From: Nelumbo lutea | Taxonomy: Eukaryota > Streptophyta > Magnoliopsida > Proteales > Nelumbonaceae | Reading direction: 5' to 3' | NCBI GenBank assembly: GCA_022828595.1 | Contig: JAKGHH010000002.1 | Coordinates: 86,706,076-86,770,075 of the forward strand | Length of the DNA: 64,000 bases | In this document: positions 1 through 11,566 of the stretch, in pieces | Layout of the letters: each line of letters begins with the position of its first letter | Numbering within the stretch: position 1 is the stretch's first letter | The notes under the pieces: generated by a model | Told to the model about the DNA's origin: nothing | Databases searched by the model: none | What the model saw: only the letters and a program-made list of their open reading frames with translations | Position numbers and translations under genes: made by a program

Positions 1-120
1 CTATATCGTACTTAAGTCCATTATCCTTGGGCCTTCATAGGATGGCTGGACTCAGGGATAATTTTACTATAAAAGTTGGGTTCATTTTGAGGCCATAGTG
101 ATGGATCATTCTACTATAAA
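1..120 (+). mobile_element. Fragment of a group-A copia LTR
   Basis: These bases match the middle of the group-A LTRs seen elsewhere in the window. The best match is about 53720-53830 in element E, sharing the 'ccttgggccttcata' stretch and the following 'gatggctgga'. The fragment stops at 120 where the LTR of element A1 begins, so A1 probably inserted into an older LTR. The five bases before A1 are ATAAA, but the matching right-hand copy is not visible because the 3' end of A1 is missing. Confidence 0.6.
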
Positions 121-1558
121 TGTTAAACAGTTTTGTATGCCCTTAGCTTCAATAAAAATGATGTACTTTATGAGTTTATTGTAAATGAATAAAAGTGCAT
201 ATTTGATTCATGTTCCCTTGGTATGTTTCTGTGTAATACCCTTAAACTGGACACTTAATGAGACTCGTGTTATTTAGAATGTTCACAGCCAGTGGGTTGG
301 TCTGGGGAGACCTATCCTGACAAGGCTGACACTGTGGTGCCACCAAGACGGTTGGGGTGGCTTGTCTCAGCTGTCGGGGTGTGACCCTAGGCACATACAG
401 TGTAGGATTAATTGAATCTTTGAACTGGACCAGATTTCCAGTATTGCCCTAGACTTTGGAGATTGATGGGCAAAACTGAAAAGTTACACCCGACCCCTAG
501 ACTCGATTATGATACTACACTAGGTGTCGGATTGGATTGTCTTTGATGTACCAATTAGTGAGATCCTTAGCGAGGGTCAAAACCTACGTATGTTGGGACA
601 GTCTGAGAATTCATCTGAGTGGGTGATCATATTGACAAGATCAGCCCCTTTGTCGGACAAAGGTAATGATCAGGGATGCACTCTCACTAATGGAAACCAA
701 TACTGCCAGCAGCCGATTTCAATCGTTGAGATTTGTTTTTGCAAAATATATTTTATATGAGATATAAAAGTATATATATTATGGTTTCTAAAAGTTTGCA
801 AAAGGTTTTAATTGTCGGGATCCATACAAGAGAGAGTGCAACACTGTTCCTTGCAGCCGAGGGAGAGGTCCTCTCTTGTCGGGCAGTGGATGATCATTAT
901 GGGCTGAGAGGTTAAGTGTAAGACCATTGAGGAAAATACCTGATGGGCTAATCTTGCATCTACCCACAGTCCCTGGGTGTTACAAGGTGGCTTGGCCCAG
1001 GGACCACTTAGGGTAAGTGTTGGGCCCATAGAGCCCATCTGATGGGTTTTCAAGGGGTGCACTGTCTATAATAGTGTATTCGACCAGGCCTTGTAACAAA
1101 GGCTGGGTTGAACCGATGTGGCTGATGTGTAGATCAATGTTAGGGTCCCATGCGACAAGAGGAAGGCCAACTAGGCAGCAGTTTGGAAGGCTAAATGAAT
1201 ACATAACATTAAATGGGCCTTAAGCCCATTTCGAACTAGGCTAATTTGATTAGTCACTTAAGGAGCGAATTTTGATATGGATCAGCTGATAGGATTGGGC
1301 CCTGACTCTATCCACTTAGAAAGTCCAAGATCTAAATGTGATTTAGATCTGGAAACCTCCTAATTAGATTAGGAGATGGCTGATCTAATATGCAGATAAG
1401 ATAAGGGTTATCCCTTATCACATAAAGGGACTTTTAATCCAAATATGATTTGGGTTAGCAACACCTAATGGGATTAGGAACTGATATTTTTAAGTCTATA
1501 AAAGGAAGAGGGAGCGGCAGCCTTTAGACAAGCAATGCAATCCAGACATCCTTGTCTT
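121..1558 (+). mobile_element. A1 5' LTR, left part (U3 and start of R)
   Basis: The LTR starts with TGTTAAACAG at 121. A TATA box (TATAAAAG, 1497-1504) lies in its right part, so transcription would start near 1525-1535. The LTR is cut at 1558 by insertion of A2 and resumes at 11090. The last five bases, GTCTT at 1554-1558, are the target-site duplication of A2. Confidence 0.85.
1554..1558. repeat. Target-site duplication of A2, left copy
   Basis: GTCTT here is repeated at 11085-11089, directly outside the TG...CA ends of A2. A five-base duplication is the normal footprint of copia integrase. Confidence 0.85.
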
Positions 1559-3492
1559 TGAAGGGATAGGAAATCCATCACATGGATGCCCAAAGATTTC
1601 AGAATAAGGGGGCAAATTTAAAAAATTTTACTCTCCCTTCAACTGGGAATCGAATTCCCCATTTAGAAAATCATATTTTCAATGATCATTCTTGAACCAT
1701 AAATTGAACCAGATCTGAACCAAAAGGAGTAGGGAGAGATAATACCTGATACAGAGAAGTAGTATCTCCCAAAGATGGTGTTCACACCCAATGAAGGATC
1801 CAAAATCTGCTCCCACTGAAGATGGCGCAGTGTAGGGTGGAGCAGAATCAGCGGTGTTCTTCTAAAAGAACTTGACCCTTCGCAAGAATCAACTGGACGG
1901 CTTGTGAATACAACTCCCAGCAATCTTTTCTCCAAAAGATTGGTATCAAGATCCAATCTTGATTTCTCCCAAGAACTGCTGTAGGTGACGGCTGCAGGAT
2001 GGAAGCGGCAAGAGAATATTTGCAGGGTGCAGAATTCTGTCTTCTGTTTTCTCAGCTCTGAAGACAAAAGTTGGTAGCTTGCATGTCTAAAGGTTGCCGC
2101 CCCCTTCTCCTTTTATAATCTTAAAGAGATCAGCTCGTAATCCCATTAGGAGTTGATAACCCAAATCATATTTGGATTAAAGTCCATTTACGATAAAGGA
2201 TAACCCTTATCTTATCTACAGATTAGATCAGCCATCTCCTAATCTAATTATGAGGTTTCCAGATCTAAATCTCATTTAGATCTTGGACTCTCTAAGTGGA
2301 TAGGGTCTGGGCCCAATCCTATCAGCTGATTCATCTCAGAATTTGCCCCTTAATTGACTAATCAAATTAGCCTAGTTCAAAATGGGCATAAGGCCCATTT
2401 AAGGTTATGTATTCATTTAACCTTCCAAAGTGATGCCCAGTTGGGCTTCCTTGTATGGCGTGGGACCCAAACATTGATCTACACATCAGCCACATGGGTT
2501 CGGCCCAGCCTTTGTTACAAGGCCTGGCCAAATACACTGTTATGGACAATGCACCCCCTAAAAACCAATCAGATGGGATCTATGGGCCCAACACTTACCC
2601 TAAGTGGTCCCTGGGCCAAACCACCTTGTAACACCCAGGGACTGTGGGCAGATGTAAGATTACCCATCAGGTATTATCTTCATTTGGTCTTACATTTAAC
2701 CTCTCAGCCCATAATTATCATACACTGCCCGACAAAAGAGGACCTCTCCCTCGGCTTCAAGGAACAGTGTTGCACTCTCTGCTTATATGGATCCAGGGAT
2801 TTAAAACATTTTGCAAATCATTTCGAAACCATAATTTATATACTTTTATATCTCATATAAAATATATTTTGCAAAACAAATCTCAACGATTGAAATTTGC
2901 TGCCGGTAGTCTTGGTTTCCATTAGTGAGAGTGCATCCCTGATCATTACCTTTGTTCGACAAAGGGGCTAATCCTGTCACTATGATCACCCTCTCAGATG
3001 AATTCTCAGACTGTCCCAACATACCCAGGTTTTGACCCTCGCTAAAGATCTCACTGATTGGTACATCAAAGATAGTCTAATTTGACACTCAGTGCAGTAT
3101 CATAATCGAGTCTTGGGGTCGTGTGTAACTTTCCAGTTTTGCCCATCAAATTCCAAGGTCCAGGGAAATACTGGAAATCTGGTCTAGTTCAAAGATTCAA
3201 TTAATCTTACACTGTATGTGCCTACGTTCTCACCCCGGTAGCTGAAACAAGCCACCCCAATCGACTTGGTAGCGCCACAGTGTCAGCTTTGTCAGGAAAG
3301 GTCTCCCTAGACCGATCCACTAGCTGTGAACATTCTAAACTAACACGAGTCTCATTAAGTGTCCAGTTTAGGGATATTACACAGAAACATACCAAGGAAA
3401 CATGAATCAAATATGCACTTTTACTCATTTACAATAAACTCATAAAGTACATCATTTTGATTGAAGCTAAGGGCATACAAAACTGTCTAAGA
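1559..3492 (-). mobile_element. A2 3' LTR, complete
   Basis: This is the only full-length LTR of A2, about 1934 bases. On the minus strand it begins near 3492 with TCTTAGACAG (a mutated TGTTAGACAG) and ends CCCTTCA at 1559. A TATA-type box followed by 'aggagaagg' lies around 2105-2118. The polypurine tract AAATGGGAG directly precedes it (about 3493-3503). The right end shares the unusual TC start with the second LTR of A2. Confidence 0.85.
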
Positions 3493-6095
3493 TCTCCCAT
3501 TTGCACTTAGGTGCAATCAGGTACTAGCCGAAGTCCCATGCTTTCCATATGTTTCTCAAACACTTTCTGTGATAATGGCTTTGTCAATGGGTGTGATACA
3601 TTTTCCGTTGACGCTTCCTCCTGAATCAGGACGTCCCCTCTACCAACAATCTCCCTTAATACATGGTACTTCCTCTCGATGTGTTTCGACTTCGAGCGGG
3701 CTCGTGGCTCCTTAGCCTAAGCAATAGCTCCATTGTTGTCACACAACAATGGGATGGGTGATGTGCAGGACGGAACTACTCCCAACTCGTGAACAAACTT
3801 TTTCATCCACACGGCTTCTTTGGCAGCCTCATTTACGAAAATGTACTCGGCCTCGGTCGTCGAGTCTGCAGTGGACCCCCGTTTGCTACTTTTCCAGCAA
3901 ATAGCACACGATCCTATCGTGAAAACATATCCAGATTTAGACTTTATATCATCTGGATCCAACTGAAAATTGGCATCTGTATACCCTTGGATCTGTAGTG
4001 AATTACCATCAAATACTAGACAAAACTCTTTTGTCCTTCGAATGTACTTAAGTATGTTTTTCATAGCAGTCCAGTGCTCCTGCCTTGGGTTGGCCTGAAA
4101 TCTGCTTACAACACTCACTGCCTGAGCAATGTCAGGATGAGTGCACAGCATGGCATACATGATGCTCCCAATGGTAGAGGCATAGGGAACGTCTTTCATG
4201 CCATCAATCTCCTCAGAAGTCTTGGGAGACATCTTTTTGAAGAGAATGACTCCGTGCCTAAAAGGAACATTTCCTTTCTTGGAGTTTTCTATGCTGTATC
4301 TTTTGACTATTTTGTCAATGTAGGCAGATTGGGATCATCCTATTATCTACTTTGATCTATCTCTATAGAGTCGAAGACCTATTATGTAGGAGGCTTCTCC
4401 AAGACCTTTCATGGAGAATTTCTGTGAAATCCATACTTTCACCGTAGTTAACATTCCTACATCATTACCAACGAGTAGAATGTCGTCTACATACAGAACG
4501 AAGAAGGTAGCCTTATCTCCACTATACTTTCTGTAAACACAGGGTTCATCCGGATTCTGCTCGAAGTCAAACAATTTGACAGCAGAGTCAAAACGGATGT
4601 TCCAATTTCTAGAAACTTGCTTAAGTCCATCAATGTATCTATTGAGTTTACATACCATGTTTCCCTTACCCACAGCTATGAAGCCATGTGGCTGCTGCAT
4701 ATAGATATCTTCAGTAAGATCTCCATTCAGGAATGCAGCTTTGACATCCATTTGCAAAATCTCATAATCATGGTATGCTGCTATAGCTAGCAGGATCTTA
4801 ATGGATTTAAGCATGGCCACAGGCGAAAATGTTGCCTCATAATCGATGCCCTCTTTCTGAGGGTACCTTTTTCCACCAGACGAGCTTTGAAGGTCTCAAC
4901 CCTACCATCGGAGCCCTTCTTCCTCTTGTAAATCCATTTGCAACCGATTGCTTTTACCCCGGAGGGCGGATCTCCTAGAGTCCAGACTCCATTGGTCTCC
5001 ATTGATTCCATCTCTGCTCTCATGGCCTCCACCCACTTCTGGGAATCTATGTCCAACATAGCATCCGCGTAAATCACGGGATCCTCCTCACTAGTCAAGG
5101 TTTCCACTAGGTAACTATCCTGGTCATAACCATAACAGACTGATGACCTGATTACTTGAGTGGATCTTCTAGGTTGATCACTACTTGGAACTTGTGGGAC
5201 AACTCCCACTACTCCTGAGCTCTCTTCATCAAGAACAATTTCCTGACGATGGGTGTCCAGGATGTAATCGGTCTCCTAGAATTGAGCATTTTGACTGCAG
5301 AACACTTTCTGCTCACTTGGGTCATAGAATAGGTAACCTACAGAGCCTTTTGGGTAGCCTACAAATAGGCAACAACTAGTCTTGGATTCCAACTTGTCTG
5401 CACTCGTTCTTTTAACGTGTGCTGGACATCCCCAAATCTTCAAGTGTCTGACACTTGGTTTCTTTGTGGTCCAAATTCATATGGAGTGTTACGGACCGAT
5501 TTGGTTGGAACCCAATTCAGCACGTAAATCGCAGTCACTAATGCGTATCCCCAAAAGGATGTGGGTAACTCTGAGTGTATGAGAAGTGACTGGACCATAT
5601 CCAATAAGGTCCCATTGTCCCATTGTATGAGAAGTGTAGCAGGAGGAGCTAATTGTGATACTATCCTATTGTCCTTTAAGTAGTCCGTGAATTCGACAGA
5701 GAGATACTCGCCACCTCGATCAGATCGAAGGACTTTAATTTCTCTCCCAACTGTTTCTTGACCTCTTGTCTAAACTCTTTGAACTGTTCAAAGGATTCAG
5801 ACTTGTCTCATTAGGTACACGTAACCATATCGTGAAAAATCATTTGTGAAGGTGATGAAATACACGTGTTGATTCCGTGACCTAACACTCAGTGGACCAC
5901 ATAAATCAGTATGTATTAGGTCAAGTGTGCCTGTACATCATTCTGGCTTACCGTTAAATGGCCGTTTCGTCATCTTGCCTGGTTGGCAAGGCTCGCAGGT
6001 GGGAAGATCTTCTACAGTTAGAAATACCAAAGGACCATCCTTTACCGACCTTGTGATTCGGTCAGCACCGATGTGGCCAAGTCGGTAATGCCACA
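3493..6095 (-). pseudogene. A2 pol copy 1: integrase, RT, RNase H
   Basis: On the minus strand the order is integrase zinc-binding start (HYRLGHIG then CEPC, about 5960-6095), integrase core (about 5640-5930), C-terminal part (about 5200-5600), reverse transcriptase (about 4350-4990, YVDD intact near 4480) and RNase H (about 3500-4230, ending before the polypurine tract). The frame is broken by stops and shifts, including a two-base loss near 5806. The integrase segment that should hold the third catalytic residue, the Glu of the SERRNRT motif seen in F, is replaced by unrelated bases at 5609-5650. The longest open piece is the RNase H part, 3717-4232. It is a dead copy of a Gag-Pol enzyme region that copies RNA to DNA and integrates it. 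Confidence 0.85.
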
Positions 6096-7299
6096 GACTC
6101 TCTAAGTGGATAGGGTCTGGGCCCAATCCTATCAGCTGATCCATCTCAGAATTCACCCCTTAAGTGACTAATCAAATTAGCCTAGTTCAAAATGGGCTTA
6201 AGGCCCATTTAAGATTATATATTCATTTAGCCTTCCAAACTGCTACCCAGTTCGGCTTTCTTGTATGGTGTAGGAGCCAAACATTGATCTACATATCAGC
6301 CACATCGGTTCGGCCCAGCCTTTGTTACAAGGCCTGGCCGAATGCACTGTTATGGACAGTGCACCCCCTGAAAACCCATCAGATGGGCTCTATGGGCCCA
6401 ACATTTACCATAAGTGGTCCCTGGGCCAAGCCACCTTGTAACTCCCAGGGATTGTGGGTAGATGCAAAATTAGCCCATCAGTTATTTTCCTCAATGGTCT
6501 TACACTTAATCTCTCAGCCCATAATGATCATACACTGCCCAACAAGAGAGGACCTCTCCCTCGGCTGCAAGGAACAGTGTTGCACTCTCTGCTTATATGG
6601 ATCCCGGGAATTAAAACATTTTGCAAATCATTTCAAAACCATAATTTATATCCTTTTATATCTCATATAAAATATATTTTGTAAAACAAATCTCAATGAT
6701 TGAAATCGGTTGCCGGTAGTCTTGGTTTTCATTAGTGAGACTGCATCCCTGATCATTAACTTTGTCCGACAAAGGTGCTGATCCTGTCACTATGATCACC
6801 CACTCAGATGAATTCTCAGATAATCCCAACATACCCAGGTTTTGACCCTCGCTAAGGATCTCACTGATTGGTACATCAAAGACAGTGTAATCCTACACCT
6901 AGTGCTGTATCATAATCGAGTTTTGGGGTGGTGTGTAACTTTCTAATTTTGCCCATCAATCTCCCAGGTCCAGGGCAATACTGGAAATCTGGTCCAGTTC
7001 AAAGATTCAATTAATTTTACACTGTATGTGCCTAGGGTCTCATCCCGGTAGCTGAAACAAACCACCCCAATCGACTTGGTAGCGCCATAGTGTCAGCTTT
7101 GTCAGTAAAGGTCTCCTAGACCGATCCACTGGCTGTGAACATTCTAAACTAACACGAGTCTCATTAAGTGTCCAATTTAGGGATATTACACAGAAATATA
7201 CCAAGGGAACATGAATCAAATATGCATTTTACTCATTTACAATAAACTCATAAACTGCATCATTTTGATTGAAGCTAAGGGCATACAAAACTGTTAAGA
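6096..7299 (-). mobile_element. A2 internal LTR (U3 only)
   Basis: This is an LTR fragment that begins on the minus strand near 7299 (TCTTAACAG) and stops at 6096 within U3, joined directly to the integrase region of pol copy 1. It lacks TATA, R, U5 and the primer site. The polypurine tract AAATGGGAGC of pol copy 2 lies just before it. Confidence 0.85.
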
Positions 7300-9903
7300 G
7301 CTCCCATTTGCACTTAGGTCCAATCAGGTACTAGCTGGAGTCCCATGCTTTCCACATGTTTCTCAAACACTTTCTGTGATAGTGGCTTCGTCAATGGGTC
7401 TGCTACATTTTTCGCGGACGCTTCCTCCTGAATCAGGACGTCCCCTCTACTAACAATCTCCCTTAATAAACGGTACTTCCTCTCGATGTGATTCGACTTC
7501 GAGTGGGCTCATGGCTCCTAACCTGAGCAATAGCTCCATTGTTGTCACACAAAAATGGGATTGGTGATGTGCTGAATGGAACTACTCCCAACTCGTGAAC
7601 GGACTTCTTCATCCACACGGCTTCTTTGGCAGCCTCATTTGCGACAATGTACTCGGCCTCGGCCGTCGAGTCTGTAGTGGACCCCCATTTGCTGCTTTTC
7701 CAGCAAATAGCACACGATCCTATCGTGAAAACATATCCAGATTTAGACTTTCTATCATCTGGATCCGACTGAAAATCGGCATCTGTATACCCTTGGATCT
7801 ATAATGAATTACCATCAAATACTAAACAAAACTCTTTTGTCCTTCGAAGGTACTTAAGTATGTTTTTCATAACAGTCCAGTGCTCCTGCCCTGGGTTGGC
7901 CTGAAATATGTTTACTACACTCACTGCCTGAGCAATGTCAGGATGAGTGCACAGTATGGAATACGTGATGCTCCCAAAGGTAGAGGCATAGGGAACGTCT
8001 TTCATGCCATCAATCTCCTCAGAAGTCTTGGGAGACATCTTTTTGAAGAGAATGACTCCGTGCCTAAAAGGAACATTTCCTTTCTTGGAGTTTTCCATGC
8101 TGTATCTTTTGACTATGTTGTCAATGTAGGAAGATTGGGATCATCCTATTATCTACTTTGATCTATCTCTATAGAGTCGAAGATGTATTATATAGGAGGC
8201 TTCTCCAAAATCATTCATGGAGAATTGCTGTTAAAGCCATACTTTCACCGTAGTTAACATTCCTACATCAATCCCAACGAGTAGAATGTCGTCTATATAC
8301 AGAACCAAGAAGGTAACCTTATCTCCACTATACTTCTTGTAAACACAGGGTTCATCCGGATTCTGCTCGAAGTGAAACGATTTGACAGTAGAGTCAAAGA
8401 GGATGTTCCAATTTCTAGAAGCTTGCTTAAGTCCATCAATGGATCTATTTAGTTTACATGCCATGTTTTCCTTACCCACAGCTATGAAGCCATGTGGCTG
8501 CTGCATATAGATATCTTCAGTAAGTCTCCATTTAGGATTGCAGTTTTGACATCCATTTGCAAAATTTCATAATCATGGTATGCTGCTATATCTAGCAGGA
8601 TCTTAATGGATTTAAGCATGGCCACAGGCGAAAATGTTGCCTCATAATCGATGCCCTCTTTCTGAGTGTACCCTTTTTCCACCAGACGAGCTTTGAAGGT
8701 CTCAACCCTACCATCGGGGCCCTTCTTCCTCTTGTAAATCCATTTGCAACCGATTGCTTTTACCCCGGAGGGTGGATGTACTAGAGTTCAGACTCCATTG
8801 GTCTCCATTGAGTCCATCTCTGCTCTCATGGCCTCCACCCACTTCTGTGAATCTATGGCCAACATAGCTTCCGCGTAAGTCACAGGATCCTCCTCACTAG
8901 TCAAGGTTTCCACTAGGTAACTATCCTGGTCATAACCATAACAGACTGATGACCTGGTTACCCGAGTGGATCTTCTAGGTTGATCACTACCTGGAACTTG
9001 TGGGACAACTCCCACTACGCCTGAGCTCTCTTCATCAAGAACAATTTCCTGACGATGGGTGTTCAGGATGTAATCGGTCTCCTAGAATTGAGCATTTTGA
9101 CTGCAGAACAATTTCTGCTCACTTGGGTCATAGAATAGGTAACCTACAGAGCCTTTTGGGTAGCCTACAAATAGGCAACAACTAGTCTTGGATTCCAACT
9201 TGTCTGCACTCGTTCTTTTAACGTGTGCTGGACATCCCCAAATTTTCAAGTGTCTGACACTTGGTTTCTTTGTGGTCCAAATTCATATGGAGTGTTACGG
9301 ACCGATTTGGTTGGAACCCAATTCAGCACGTAAATCGCAGTCACTAATGCGTATCCCCAAAAGGATGTGGGTAACTCTGAGTGTATGAGAAGTGACCGGA
9401 CCATATCCAATAAGGTCCCATTGTCCCATTGTATGAGAAGTGTAGCAGGAGGAGCTAATTGTGATACTATCCCATTGTCCTTTAAGTAGTCCGTGAATTC
9501 GACAGAGAGATACTCGCCACCTCGATCAGATCGAAGGACTTTAATTTCTCTCCCAACTGTTTCTTGACCTCTTGTCTAAACTCTTTGAACTGTTCAAAGG
9601 ATTCAGACTTGTGTCTCATTAGGTACACGTAACCATATCGTGAAAAATCATTTGTGAAGGTGATGAAATACACGTGTTGATTCCATGACCTAACACTCAG
9701 GGGACCACATAAATCAGTATGTAATAGGTCAAGTGTGCCTGTACATCTTTCTGGCTTACCGTTAAATGGCCGTTTCGTCATCTTGTCTGGTTGGCAAGGC
9801 TCACTGGTGGGAAGATCTTCTGCAGTTAGAAATACCAAAGGACCATCTTTTACCGACCTTGTGATTCGGTCAGCACCGATGTGGCCAAATCGGTAATGCC
9901 ACA
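7300..9903 (-). pseudogene. A2 pol copy 2: integrase, RT, RNase H
   Basis: This is the second copy of the same pol region: integrase (about 9380-9903), C-terminal part (about 9000-9380), reverse transcriptase (about 8230-8780) and RNase H (about 7310-8100). The RT active site reads YIDD rather than YVDD (about 8290). The integrase segment with the catalytic Glu is replaced by the same foreign patch as in copy 1 (9415-9455). Stops and frame shifts occur throughout, for instance near 8520 and 8780. Its first 160 codons are open and start inside the upstream U3 (see 9482-9964). Confidence 0.85.
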
Positions 9904-9964
9904 GACTCTCTAAGTGGATAGGGTCTGGGCCCAATCCTATCAGCTGATCCATCTCAGAATTCAC
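9482..9964 (-). CDS. Chimeric U3-integrase open frame
   Basis: This 160-codon open frame starts with ATG in LTR U3 (MNSEMDQLIGLGPDPIHLES) and crosses the deletion join into the integrase zinc-binding domain (HYRFGHIGADRI, then SEPC where relatives have CEPC). It continues through the first half of the integrase core ([12 protein letters not shown] would be expected; here [12 protein letters not shown]) and then shifts frame. A shortened relative (5938-6156) exists at the other join, stopped early. It is an accident of deletion. There is no sign of selection, and one zinc ligand and one acidic residue are already changed. I list it because it is open and spans the join. Confidence 0.35.
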   Translation of the reverse strand: MNSEMDQLIGLGPDPIHLESLWHYRFGHIGADRITRSVKDGPLVFLTAEDLPTSEPCQPDKMTKRPFNGKPERCTGTLDLLHTDLCGPLSVRSWNQHVYFITFTNDFSRYGYVYLMRHKSESFEQFKEFRQEVKKQLGEKLKSFDLIEVASISLSNSRTT

Positions 9965-11084
9965 CCCTTAAGTGACTAATCAAATTAGCCTAGTTCAAAA
10001 TGGGCTTAAGGCCCATTTAAGATTATGTATTCATTTAGCCTTCCGAACTACTGCCCAGTTCGGCTTCCTTGTATGGTGTAGGACACAAAGAATGATCTAC
10101 ACATCAACCACATCGGTTCGGCCCAGCCTTTGTTACAAGGCCTGGCCGAATGCACTGTTATGGACAGGGCACCCCCTGGAAACCCATCAGATGGGCTCTA
10201 TGGGCGCAACACTTACCCTAGGTGGTCCCTGGGCCTAACCACCTTGTAAGATTAGCCCATCATGTATTTTCCTCAATGGTTTTACATTTAACCTCTCAGC
10301 CCATAATGATCATACACTACCCGACAAGAGAGAACCTCTCCCTTGGCTGCAAGGAACAGTGTTGCACTCTCTGCTTATATGGATCCCGGTATTTAAAACC
10401 TTTTGCAAATCATTTCAAAACCATAATTTATAAACTTTTATATCTCATATAAAATATATTTTGCAAAACAAATCTCAACGATTGAAATTGGCTGCCGGTA
10501 GTTTTGGTTTCCATTAGTGAGAGTGCATCCCTGATCATTACCTTTGTCTGACAAAGGGGCTGATCCTGTCACTATGATCACCCACTCAGATGAATTCTCA
10601 GACTGTCCCAACATACCCAGGTTTTGACCCTCGCTAAGGATCTCACTGATTGGCACATCAAAGACAGCCTAATCAGACACCCAATGCAGTATCATAATCG
10701 AGTCTAGGGGTCGGGTATAATTTTTCAGTTTTCCCCATCAATCTCCAAGGTCCAGGGCAATACTGGAAATCTGGTCCAGTTCAAAGATTCAATTAATCTT
10801 ACTCTGTAAGTGCCTAGGGTCTCACCCCGACAGCTGAGACAAGACACCCCAACCGTCTTGGTGGCACCACAGTGTCAGCTTTGTCAGGATAGGTCTCCCC
10901 AGACCGATCAATTGGTTGTGAACATTCTAAACTAACACGAGTCTCATTAGCTATCCAGTTTAAGGGTATTACACAGAAACATACTAAGGGAACATGAATC
11001 AAATATGCACTTTTATTCATTTATAATAAACTCATAAAATACATCATTTTGATTGAAGCTAGGGGCATACAAAGCTGTATAACA
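9904..11084 (-). mobile_element. A2 5' LTR (U3 only)
   Basis: This is the outer right LTR of A2. It starts on the minus strand with TGTTATACAG at 11084 and ends at 9904 inside U3, fused to pol copy 2. About 27 bases near 10248 that are present in the other A2 LTRs are missing. No promoter core or primer site remains at this end. Confidence 0.85.
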
Positions 11085-11553
11085 GTCTTTAGAGCTAAGA
11101 TTATTTGAAGAGAGAATTCTGCACCCTGCAAATACTCTTTTGCTGCCTCCTTCCTGCAGCCGCCGTTTACAGCAGTTTGATCTCCAGTTCTTGGGAGAAA
11201 TCAAGATTTGATCTTAATACCAATCTTTTGGAGAAAAGATTGGTGGGAGTTGTATTCACAAGCCGTCTAGTTGATTCTAAACTGTACCATATTCAGTGGG
11301 AGTAGATTTTGGATCATTCCTTGGGTGTGAACACCTCTATTGGTAGATACTGCTTCTCTGTATCAGGTATTATCCCTCCCTACTCATTTTGGTTTCGATC
11401 TAGTTCAGTTTATGGTTCAAGAATGATCATTGAAAATATGATTTCCTAAATGGGGAATTCGATTCCTAGTTGAAGGGAGAGAAAAATTTTTGAAATTCAC
11501 CCCCTTATTCCGCAATCTTTGGGCGTCCATGTGATGGATTTCCTATCCCTTCA
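11085..11553 (+). mobile_element. A1 5' LTR, right part (R-U5)
   Basis: GTCTT at 11085-11089 is the right target-site duplication of A2. From 11090 the A1 LTR continues through U5 and ends CCCTTCA at 11553. With 121-1558 this rebuilds one group-A LTR of about 1.9 kb, which matches the A2 3' LTR read in reverse. Confidence 0.85.
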
Positions 11554-11554
11554 G

Positions 11555-11566
11555 TGGTATCAGAGC
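11555..11566 (+). promoter_or_regulatory. A1 primer-binding site (initiator Met tRNA)
   Basis: TGGTATCAGAGC, one base after the LTR end, is complementary to the 3' end of plant initiator Met tRNA. It is the standard copia start site for minus-strand DNA. It serves as an internal control for group B, which has no such site. Confidence 0.9.

Larger units (their letters stand above)
2286..9903 (-). repeat. Tandem duplication of about 3.81 kb inside A2
   Basis: Unit 1 is 2286-6095 and unit 2 is 6096-9903. Each holds a U3 fragment plus the integrase-to-RNase-H part of pol. The two units share the same U3-pol join and the same rearranged patch in the integrase gene (about 5609-5650 and 9415-9455), so they come from one rearranged ancestor. 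They differ by scattered substitutions and small indels, for example two bases missing near 5806 relative to 9612. Confidence 0.8.
1559..11084 (-). mobile_element. Copia element A2 with tandem LTR-pol-LTR-pol-LTR structure
   Basis: Read on the minus strand, A2 runs from TGTTATACAG (ending at 11084) to CCCTTCA (starting at 1559), flanked by GTCTT on both sides. Its order is partial LTR (U3 only), pol, partial LTR (U3 only), pol, complete LTR. Both U3-pol joins are at the same base: U3 ending in 'ttagagagtc' is followed directly by 'tgtggcatt' of the integrase-coding region. The rest of the LTR, the primer site, leader, gag and protease are missing at both joins. A deletion followed by unequal recombination between the LTRs explains this. 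The element cannot have copied itself in this form, because reverse transcription would have restored a full 5' LTR. Confidence 0.85.

Noticed and set aside
2354..2860. 168-codon plus-strand ORF in the A2 LTR as a gene
   Set aside because: It is antisense within U3, has no recognisable domain, is broken in the third LTR copy (9972-10452), and is explained by shared LTR sequence. Kept only as a finding to test.
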